Positions 1 through 5,783 of a DNA stretch of 9,263 bases are shown here, piece after piece (the first letter of the stretch is position 1; each line of letters begins with the position of its first letter). The notes beneath the pieces are model-generated. The model made no database searches, was not told the origin of the DNA, and saw only the letters and a list, made by a program, of their open reading frames with translations. The position numbers were made by a program, and so were the translations under genes. The stretch is from Myxococcales bacterium (GTDB lineage: Bacteria; Myxococcota; Bradymonadia; UBA7976; UBA1532): contig JAGQJJ010000102.1 of the NCBI GenBank assembly GCA_020430675.1, positions 1 to 9,263 on the forward strand. The letters are read 5' to 3'.

Positions 1-314
1 AGATGGGGCGAATGCGACGCACGCCCACCTGCGCGAGCATACGACGTGCCGGCCGCGTCCATCGCCCAGGCAGGGCGCGAGCCAGGGGCGGCATCGCAAG
101 CCGGGCCGGGCGCCGCCGGAGGTCCGCTGCGACCGACGCGGCCAGGCGCCCCGGACCTGCGCAGCCCGGCGGAGAGGTCGAACCGAAACGACGGCCGCTG
201 CGGCGGCACGACTCGGTGCCTTTCGACCGTCTCCTGGGCGTCCCTCAACCACGGAAGGCCCGTCGAGAATCGGGGGGGGGCCGCTGCGCACGTCCGCGGC
301 CCCCGCAGCCGGGG
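1..314. other. Left-edge stretch with no supportable gene
   Basis: No coding region here shows family motifs. All minus-strand frames are open over about the first 240 bases because the DNA is so GC-rich, so openness means little. A minus-strand ATG at 94 or 40 could begin a gene running off the left edge, but there is too little sequence to judge. A plus-strand frame open from position 1 runs into the antisense of the VioB-like gene and has an Arg/Gly/Pro-rich, shadow-like composition. The only structure seen is the hairpin at 276-304. Confidence 0.5.
276..304 (-). terminator. GC-rich hairpin after the operon, possible terminator
   Basis: A perfect 9-bp inverted repeat (GGGGGCCGC / GCGGCCCCC, arms 276-284 and 296-304, 11-nt loop) begins about 10 nt past the TGA of the last minus-strand gene. 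Its position fits transcript termination or 3'-end protection. It has no U-tract; on the minus strand it is followed by more C, so it is not a canonical intrinsic terminator. A run of nine G (272-280 on the plus strand) forms part of one arm. Confidence 0.45.
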
Positions 315-2495
315 TCAGACGCGCTTCTGGAGGCCGCGGGGCTTCGTACGCGGGCCGCCCGAGAGCCAGGCATCCCACAGCTCGAGCATGCGGCGCTGGC
401 CGGCGCTGAGGCAGCGGTTGACCGGCATATAGCGGCTGCGCTCGAACTCGGCCGGGTCGGTGACCTCCATGATCGGGCCGCGCCACGAGCGGAAGACCAG
501 CGGGTTGCGCAGGAAGCCCATGACCGGGAAGAGCCGGGCCCAGGTCTCGAAGACCTCCAGGTAGATGCGCGCGTCGACCTGGGCCGAGTCGGGGCCGGTG
601 GCGAGCCACTGTTCGAAGGCGATGGCCATCTGGTCGTGGAAGGGCAGTACGCGCACGACGGTGTAGGGCACGTCGACCACTTCGGTGCCGCCGATGCTCT
701 CGGCGAGCGTGGGCACGGCGGCGTCGGGCGGCAGGGCCAGCAGCGCCAGGTTGGGGAAGCCCGGCATGATGCCGTTGACCGCCAATTGCGCCTCGGCGTG
801 GGCGCTCAGGGCGGGCACGACGCGCACCGAGATCGTGCCACGGCCCAGGTCGACCGGGTGCAGGGCCGGGTTGGCGATGAGATGGGCCATCGGCGCGCCG
901 CCCTCACCGCCCGAGCGCGTCCAGCCGGCGTCGTATTGCGCGACGACAAGCTGCGTGCCCGGCGCCGGGGCGCGGCCGCGGTGCTGCACGCGCACATCGA
1001 GCAGGCTGGGCGGGCGCGCAAACTGGCCGGTGCCCGGCTGCTCGACATAGACGCCGCGATCGTCGGTGCGCGCGGTGAAGGCCTGCTCGTTGAGGCCGAT
1101 CTGCGGCTTGCGGGCGTCGGCGAAGAGCGTGAGCTGCAAGTCGCCGCCGAACCAGGTCGACGCGGACAGGACGCCGGGCGCGAGCGGCACGTCGATGACG
1201 CCCGCCGATCGGAGCAGCGCGTCGCGGCCGTACGCATCGGCCGGCAGCGTGGCGATCTTGTGCGTGGTGCCGTCGTCGCCGACCAACCGCACGCCGATCG
1301 CGCCGTAATTTGCGATGGGGCCGCCGAGCTGAAGCTTGGGGAAGGTGACCATCGTGTCGAGCGAGAGCCGCCGCACGTCGTCGCCTTCGATCGCCGCTTC
1401 GACGAGCATCGGGCCCAGCGGCAGCGCGTCGGTGCCTTTGGGCAGCTTCTTCGGCGCCACCGCGATGGGCTGCTGGCCGGTCAGCGCCGCGCCCGCGATG
1501 AGCAGGCGGCCCTCGGGCTCGCTCTGCAGCTCGCCGTGGCGCCAGGTGCCAATCCAGCCGATGGCGCGGCTGTAGGCGCGGTTGATCGGCGGCGGCGGCG
1601 CGTCGACCCGCTTCCCGGCGTCGAAGGCGGCCTTCTCGTCCGCGTACTGCGCATACAGATCGGCCATCAGCTTCATGCGGCCGCTGAGGCGCTCTGCCGG
1701 CGTGCCGCCGACGGCGCGGAAGACGTCGCCGTTGAAGTACAGCGTCTCGAAGGCCGAGAAGCGCACCATCAACCCCGCGACCTCGGGCTCGGCCAGCGCG
1801 GCGTGAAGGGCGGCGGTCACCTTGTCATCGGGGCCGCCATGGAATTGCAAGTCCTCGCGCGGCAAACAGAATTGCCAGACGGCGATCATGTTGCCGGCGA
1901 TGATGAGCTGCTGGTCGAGGTTGTAGTTGTTCTGCAGATTCGGGAAGCGCGTGCACATGCGGCGGCTGATGGCGCCGTTGAAGCCGACGCCGGCCGCTTC
2001 GCTGCCGACCTGCAGGCGATCGGCAAAGAGCTGGGTGCTCCAGAAGCAGGCCGGGTTGATGTCGCACATCTTGGCCTGCACGACCGGGCCCGGGTTCACC
2101 GCGACCTGCGCCGCGCCCCAGGCGCCGCCGAGCGGCTGCCATGCGCCGGTGCGATCGGTCCAGCCGGTGACCGTGGTGCCGCCGGCGGGCCGGTCGAAGA
2201 CCTTGCCGTCTTCGATCTGCGGCCATTCGGGGCTGACAAAGCCCCAGATCATGTCGCCGTAGTAGTTCCATTCGGCGGGCGGCAGATACTCGTCGGCCGA
2301 GGGGTCGTAGGTGGTGGTGATGGCCCATTTGGCGAACTGCTGCGGCGAGTAGACACCCTGTTCGTAGAGGTAGGGCGCGTTCAGCCGCACGTTGGCCGCG
2401 TCGTAGGTGGGCAGGTTGTCGTTGTTGTTGAACGTCGACGGGTTCCAGCTGGCGTGGCCGGCGAAGTAGAGGCGGGGCAGGGCGATGAGGCTCAT
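315..2495 (-). CDS. VioB/RebD N-terminal-half protein (split imine dimer synthase, subunit lacking the ferritin-like domain)
   Basis: This 726-residue protein reads like the N-terminal half of VioB, the enzyme that couples two indole-3-pyruvate imines in violacein synthesis. The shared landmarks, compared with VioB from memory, are: the start MSLIALPRLYFAGHASWN (VioB: MSILDFPRIHFRG); W207-QFCLPREDLQFHGGPDD followed by a helix and EVAGLMVRF; TWRHGELQSEPEGRLL around 317-332 (VioB: LWRRGELASYPAGRLL); and YMPVNRCLSAGQRRML near 689-704, matching the VioB segment just before its ferritin-like domain. The protein ends about 20 residues later, so the second half of VioB is absent here and is encoded by the gene immediately upstream. 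There is no signal peptide, so it is probably cytoplasmic. The ATG overlaps the upstream TGA (ATGA), with GGAG at 2503-2506 as ribosome binding site. Homology is clear; substrate and product are unknown because no partner pathway genes are present. Confidence 0.85.
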   Translation of the reverse strand: MSLIALPRLYFAGHASWNPSTFNNNDNLPTYDAANVRLNAPYLYEQGVYSPQQFAKWAITTTYDPSADEYLPPAEWNYYGDMIWGFVSPEWPQIEDGKVFDRPAGGTTVTGWTDRTGAWQPLGGAWGAAQVAVNPGPVVQAKMCDINPACFWSTQLFADRLQVGSEAAGVGFNGAISRRMCTRFPNLQNNYNLDQQLIIAGNMIAVWQFCLPREDLQFHGGPDDKVTAALHAALAEPEVAGLMVRFSAFETLYFNGDVFRAVGGTPAERLSGRMKLMADLYAQYADEKAAFDAGKRVDAPPPPINRAYSRAIGWIGTWRHGELQSEPEGRLLIAGAALTGQQPIAVAPKKLPKGTDALPLGPMLVEAAIEGDDVRRLSLDTMVTFPKLQLGGPIANYGAIGVRLVGDDGTTHKIATLPADAYGRDALLRSAGVIDVPLAPGVLSASTWFGGDLQLTLFADARKPQIGLNEQAFTARTDDRGVYVEQPGTGQFARPPSLLDVRVQHRGRAPAPGTQLVVAQYDAGWTRSGGEGGAPMAHLIANPALHPVDLGRGTISVRVVPALSAHAEAQLAVNGIMPGFPNLALLALPPDAAVPTLAESIGGTEVVDVPYTVVRVLPFHDQMAIAFEQWLATGPDSAQVDARIYLEVFETWARLFPVMGFLRNPLVFRSWRGPIMEVTDPAEFERSRYMPVNRCLSAGQRRMLELWDAWLSGGPRTKPRGLQKRV

Positions 2496-3460
2496 GACAG
2501 CGCTCCGTTCGGGCGGTCGGCGGCCGCGACATAGGCAAACGTGGGGCCGGCGAGGCGGTCGGTGCCGGGGATGGGCCCCTGCGCGCGCAGCACCGCAGCG
2601 AGGTGGGGCAGGGCCTCCATCGCCTGCGTCGAAGCGCCGTAGACCCCGGGCGAGGCCGAGCAGACGGTGTCTTGCAGGGCATCGAGCAGCGCGCTGTAGG
2701 CGCTGTTGAACGCCAGGTTGGCCGCGAGCTGGGCCTTGGTATAGGCGCCGAGGTGGCCGTGCGGGTCGTCGACCACCGGCCAGACATCGCGCGCCAGGTC
2801 GATCTGGCCCGTCGTCAGCAGCGTCTGCACCTGCAGGAACTTGTAGTAATGGGCCAGCTCGTGGTCGCCGTCATCGTCAGCTTGGGTGCTGCCTTCGCCC
2901 TGCTGCTGAATCTGGTCGATCGCCGCCACCGCATCGGCGTGGCTGGCGACGCGGAACAGGACGCCGCCGCCGGGATTGTCGCGCTTGGGAAGCTGTGAAT
3001 CGGGCGTGTAGGCGCCGTCGCGCACCGGCAGCATGCGCTTGAGCTCGTCGTAGAACTCGCCGATGGTCGACCAGCCCTTGACCGTGCGGCGCGCGTCCTG
3101 CCTTGGCAGCTCGATGTCGAGGAAGGTCTGGATGGCATCGGCGCCAAAGGGCCGCAGCACGACGCGGAACTCGTTGACCCGGTTGGAGTGGCCCGGCAGG
3201 TTCAGCGGCTGGCTGAAGTCGGGCACAAACTCGGGATCATTGATCGCCGTCTTGTGGCCCAGCGCGCGCGTCACGTTGGCGACGAGCGCCATGTGCAGCA
3301 TCTCTTCATAGGCGACCGACGCGATCAGACGCATGGCCTGCCGCGCCGGCGCGCTGTTGTTGCGCAGCGTCCACGCGGTGTACAGATAGGTCGGCAGCGT
3401 CGACAACTCGATGGTCATCGCCGTGTGCAGCCGACGTACGAGGCTCGGTTTCTGGAGCAT
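2492..3460 (-). CDS. VioB/RebD-type ferritin-like domain protein (iminophenyl-pyruvate dimer synthase domain)
   Basis: This 322-residue protein corresponds to the C-terminal half of VioB (Pfam Ferritin-like, iminophenyl-pyruvate dimer synthase). Helix 1 carries E18 in MTIELSTLPTYLYTAW (VioB: VDLELSVMLQYLYAAY). Helix 2 carries E53-x-x-H56 in YEEMLHM. The family signature QQGEGS (GEG at 188-190) is followed by HELAHYYKF with E201-x-x-H204, and the C-terminus has AGPTFAY. These Glu and His residues are the likely metal ligands of a four-helix ferritin-like fold. The ATG at 3460 is chosen because homology begins at once and GGGGGG (3467-3472) lies 6 nt upstream; extending further gives Arg/Pro/Ala-rich antisense-like sequence. 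There is no signal peptide. It follows the phosphatase gene by 64 nt and overlaps the N-half gene by 4 nt, which suggests translational coupling and a two-subunit enzyme. Catalysis could be imine coupling or another oxidation; the sequence does not decide. Confidence 0.87.
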   Translation of the reverse strand: MLQKPSLVRRLHTAMTIELSTLPTYLYTAWTLRNNSAPARQAMRLIASVAYEEMLHMALVANVTRALGHKTAINDPEFVPDFSQPLNLPGHSNRVNEFRVVLRPFGADAIQTFLDIELPRQDARRTVKGWSTIGEFYDELKRMLPVRDGAYTPDSQLPKRDNPGGGVLFRVASHADAVAAIDQIQQQGEGSTQADDDGDHELAHYYKFLQVQTLLTTGQIDLARDVWPVVDDPHGHLGAYTKAQLAANLAFNSAYSALLDALQDTVCSASPGVYGASTQAMEALPHLAAVLRAQGPIPGTDRLAGPTFAYVAAADRPNGALS

Positions 3461-3524
3461 GCGCTTCCCCCCTTGGCTTGTGGCCCTGGCTCGCGCGCGA
3501 GCATCGCACGGCCTGCTGAGGGGA
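3461..3524 (-). other. Short intra-operon gap with a 14-bp palindrome
   Basis: These 64 nt separate the phosphatase stop from the ferritin-like start. They hold the ribosome binding site of the downstream gene (GGGGGG, 3467-3472) and a perfect 14-bp palindrome, GCTCGCGCGCGAGC (3489-3502), which could fold as a 5-bp stem with a CGCG loop. No U-tract follows, so read-through into the VioB-like pair is likely. The palindrome may be a chance product of the GC-rich background. Confidence 0.4.
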
Positions 3525-5639
3525 TCACTCGATATTGAGGTCGCGCGCCGTGAAGCTGGGGTGGGTGATCTGCAAGCGGGCGGGCGGCGCGGCGGGATCG
3601 ATGGCAAGGCGGGCGCGGCCTTCGGCGTCGGTCTGCACCGGCGCGCAGCCTTCGCAGGTGACGCGCGCGTCGGCGACCGGCAGGCCCTCGCCATGCGCGG
3701 TCACGGTGACCGCCAGCGCGTCGCCCTCATCGACGACGGCGGCGTCGAGCGTGGCCAGCCAGGCGGTGCCGGCGCCCAGCGCGCGCAGCTTCACGCCACT
3801 GGCGCGCAGGGTCGCGGCGTGGGTGGCGGTGCGGCGTGGGTCCATCAGCTCCATGCCATGATCGCTGACCAGCACGAACATCGTGTCATCGAGCACGCCC
3901 CGCGCGGCATAGAGCGCGCGAATGGCGGCGATGCGGCCATCGAGCGTCTGCAGCGCCTCGCGCAGCCGCGGGCTGTGCGGGCCGAACCCTTCGCCGGCGC
4001 CGTCGGTGGCCAGAAACGAGAGCTGCAGGAGCGTGGGCACCGGCTTGCCGCGGTCGCCGAGCAGCGTCGAGACCATGATGCCGCCCAGCGCGTCGATGCG
4101 CTCGTAGTCTTCGACGCCCGCCTTGTGCACCCCGAAGTGATCGAGCGTCGTGTAATCGGCGCCGCCGATGGCGATCTCATTGAGCACCGCCACGAAGGCA
4201 TCGGGCCCCAGCGCGCGGTGGGTCGCCTGCGCCAGCGTCTCGGCGTCGCCGCTGAGCAGCCGGTCGTACAGCGCCCAGAAGCGCGCCGGCTCGGCGAAGA
4301 ACGAGGGCAGGTCGGTGAGCACCTGGAACGGGTTGATCATCGCCGCTTCGGCCCGGCCCCAGAATGCGTTGTCGACCACGCCGTGATGCCCGGGCCACGC
4401 GCCGGTGCCTGCGGTGGTGTGGCCGCCGGCCGAGATCGAGGGGAAGCCGACGACCGCGCCGTGCCGGAAGACCGCGCCCTCGTGGGCCAGCGTGCGGAAC
4501 GTGGGCAGGTCGACGGGCGGGGCGTCGTCGAGCATCAGGTGGTTCAACTCGGTGGCTTGCAGGCCGTCGAACAGGATGAGCACCACATGCTCGGGGCGCG
4601 CGCATGGGTCGGGATCGAGCGCGTCCCAGCGCGGCCAGCCGTCCTGGCGCAACAGGTAGAGGCCGTCGTCGTAGCGGCCGTCGGGGCCCAGGCCGCCGGT
4701 GGTGGGCGCGCCGAGCGCCGCGAGCACGGTGGGCGCGGCGTCGACGAGTCGGGCGGGCGCGTCGATCACGGCGCCGGCCCGGGCACCGCGGCCCGAGACG
4801 ACAAAGGTCGCCTGTGATTGCAGGACGCCCAGGCTGCCATGGCTGCCGACACCGCCATTGGCCCAGGGCCAGACGCCGGCGGCGATGTCGGGCGCGTCGG
4901 GGGCCTCGAACAGCGTGCCCAGGCGCACGAGGGGGTCGGGCCAGGACTGTGATTCGTAAGGCAAAAAGCCCACGCGCGGGTCGCCGAGCGGGTAGCCCGC
5001 CGCGGTCAGGTCGAGGTCGGGCGCCGGCTCGAAGGCGGCCAGCATCGCGTCGTAGTCGCCAACCGCATCGGCCGCGGTGTTCGGGAAGATGGCGCTCAGG
5101 TCGCCTTCGAGCACCTGCCACTCGCTGTGATCGAGCGCGTCGACGCGGTTGAAGACCACCGACGCCCGTGCCTCGGGCGGGCCGCCGTGCAGCAGGAAGC
5201 GGTCGTTCGCCTGATCGAAGGTGGCGACGAAGTGCACGGTGGGGTCGGCCATCAGCGCGTCGCGCAGGGCCGCCCAGGCGGGCTGCTCGACGGCGTCGAT
5301 GCCGGCCTGCGGCGGAAACGCGCGGGGCAGGGGGGCCACCGGCCGGGGCGGTGTCGGCGGCGGGGCGCTGCAACGAGGCGGCGGCCCGGCGTCGGGCGCG
5401 GCGTCAACCGCGGCATCAACCGCGGCGTCTGCCACCGCCAGATCGGGCAGGGTCAGATCGGGCGCGGCGTCGACCGCCCCGACATCGGGCGCGGCGTCGA
5501 CCGCCGGACCATCGGGCGCTGCGACGTCAATGGCGGGCGCCTCGGCCGTCGCTTCGTCGTCGCAGCCGGTCGCCATCCAGAGCAGCGCCAGCAACGGCGT
5601 GCCCCAACGCGATCCGCAGCCTCTCGCTTGACCCGCCAT
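3525..5639 (-). CDS. Alkaline phosphatase/phosphodiesterase-superfamily lipoprotein, apparently circularly permuted
   Basis: This is a 704-residue predicted lipoprotein. The signal peptide ends LLALLWMATGC, with C26 as acylation site; the lipobox is imperfect, with Ala at -3. A Pro/Ala/Asp linker with VDAAPD repeats runs to about residue 105. Residues ~110-310 look like the end of an alkaline phosphatase fold: G265-S-H267-G, then FVVSGRGARAG and D300-AAPT-VLAALG. Residues ~350-620 then look like its beginning and middle: LILFD358G; FPSIS403AGGH with TGAWPGHHG (S403 the likely nucleophile); D500 and H505 in DHFGVHKAG; and SD593H594GM. H267 is the best candidate for the last metal-binding His, with H607 (ATHAAT) an alternative. 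Residues ~625-704 form an Ig-like or carboxypeptidase-regulatory-like beta domain (GLPVADARVTCEGC). The ATG at 5639 is supported by GAGGGGG 8 nt upstream and by the signal peptide. It probably hydrolyses a phosphate mono- or diester outside the cytoplasm; substrate unknown. It is the first gene of the operon with the VioB-like pair. Confidence 0.82.
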   Translation of the reverse strand: MAGQARGCGSRWGTPLLALLWMATGCDDEATAEAPAIDVAAPDGPAVDAAPDVGAVDAAPDLTLPDLAVADAAVDAAVDAAPDAGPPPRCSAPPPTPPRPVAPLPRAFPPQAGIDAVEQPAWAALRDALMADPTVHFVATFDQANDRFLLHGGPPEARASVVFNRVDALDHSEWQVLEGDLSAIFPNTAADAVGDYDAMLAAFEPAPDLDLTAAGYPLGDPRVGFLPYESQSWPDPLVRLGTLFEAPDAPDIAAGVWPWANGGVGSHGSLGVLQSQATFVVSGRGARAGAVIDAPARLVDAAPTVLAALGAPTTGGLGPDGRYDDGLYLLRQDGWPRWDALDPDPCARPEHVVLILFDGLQATELNHLMLDDAPPVDLPTFRTLAHEGAVFRHGAVVGFPSISAGGHTTAGTGAWPGHHGVVDNAFWGRAEAAMINPFQVLTDLPSFFAEPARFWALYDRLLSGDAETLAQATHRALGPDAFVAVLNEIAIGGADYTTLDHFGVHKAGVEDYERIDALGGIMVSTLLGDRGKPVPTLLQLSFLATDGAGEGFGPHSPRLREALQTLDGRIAAIRALYAARGVLDDTMFVLVSDHGMELMDPRRTATHAATLRASGVKLRALGAGTAWLATLDAAVVDEGDALAVTVTAHGEGLPVADARVTCEGCAPVQTDAEGRARLAIDPAAPPARLQITHPSFTARDLNIE
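5395..5520 (-). repeat. VDAAPD-type linker repeat in the phosphatase lipoprotein
   Basis: This low-complexity coding repeat encodes variants of VDAAPD between the acylated Cys and the folded domain. A near-perfect DNA direct repeat of about 21 nt recurs with a 27-nt (9-codon) period, with copies beginning at 5457 and 5484. Such Asp/Ala/Pro linkers are typical spacers in lipoproteins of Myxococcota-like bacteria. Copy number could vary by slippage without breaking the frame. Confidence 0.65.
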
Positions 5640-5647
5640 GTCGCGCA

Positions 5648-5654
5648 CCCCCTC
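5648..5654 (-). promoter_or_regulatory. Ribosome binding site of the phosphatase lipoprotein
   Basis: GAGGGGG lies 8 nt before the ATG at 5639. It decides this start: the frame stays open far upstream on the minus strand, but only as antisense of the neighbouring gene. Confidence 0.65.
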
Positions 5655-5668
5655 GCTCGACCGCGCGC

Positions 5669-5698
5669 AGGGTAGACACCCGGGGCCGACCGTCGCAA
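5669..5698 (-). promoter_or_regulatory. Candidate promoter of the minus-strand operon
   Basis: TTGCGA (minus strand, 5698-5693) and TACCCT (5674-5669) are separated by 18 nt and could be -35 and -10 boxes of a housekeeping sigma factor in a GC-rich host. Transcription would start near 5662, giving a leader of roughly 23 nt that contains the ribosome binding site. The boxes match consensus only partly (TTGCGA 4 of 6, TACCCT 3 of 6). Confidence 0.33.
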
Positions 5699-5715
5699 GC
5701 GGCGCCGCGCGCCGC
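5699..5715. repeat. Inverted repeat between the two divergent promoter candidates
   Basis: GCGGCGC (5699-5705) and GCGCCGC (5709-5715) form a perfect 7-bp inverted repeat with a 3-nt spacer. It sits between the two candidate -35 boxes, where an operator for a shared regulator could lie. The repeat contains only G and C, so chance is a serious alternative. Confidence 0.3.
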
Positions 5716-5725
5716 GCGAAGGCGG

Positions 5726-5755
5726 TTGCGTCGATCCCGGTGCGCCGGCCAAGAT
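5726..5755 (+). promoter_or_regulatory. Candidate promoter of the Cys/Asp-rich lipoprotein gene
   Basis: TTGCGT (5726-5731) and CAAGAT (5750-5755) are separated by 18 nt, mirroring the candidate on the other strand. The predicted leader is about 22 nt and contains the purine-rich ribosome binding site GAGGAGGGG (5772-5780). Each box matches the consensus in only 3 of 6 positions. Confidence 0.3.
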
Positions 5756-5771
5756 CGGCCCACACGGGGGA

Positions 5772-5780
5772 GAGGAGGGG
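5772..5780 (+). promoter_or_regulatory. Ribosome binding site of the Cys/Asp-rich lipoprotein
   Basis: GAGGAGGGG ends 3 nt before the ATG at 5784, and its AGGAGG core is 5 nt away. It supports this start together with the signal peptide that begins there. Confidence 0.75.
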
Positions 5781-5783
5781 CCG

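Noticed and set aside
46..432. Plus-strand open frame at the left edge
   Set aside because: It is Arg/Gly/Pro-rich, has no ribosome binding site I can support and runs into the antisense of the VioB-like gene.
3..2534. Long plus-strand open frame (843 codons) antisense to the VioB N-half gene
   Set aside because: It is Arg/Gly/Ala-rich, lacks family motifs and overlaps a clearly homologous gene on the other strand; it follows from the high-GC third codon positions.
315..3460. Violacein or rebeccamycin-type gene cluster
   Set aside because: Only the VioB-type enzyme is represented. No VioA/RebO oxidase, VioC/D/E, RebP/RebC or halogenase is present, so a bisindole product cannot be claimed.
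3411..4817. Plus-strand open frame of 468 codons
   Set aside because: It is antisense to the phosphatase catalytic region and has no recognisable motif or start signal.
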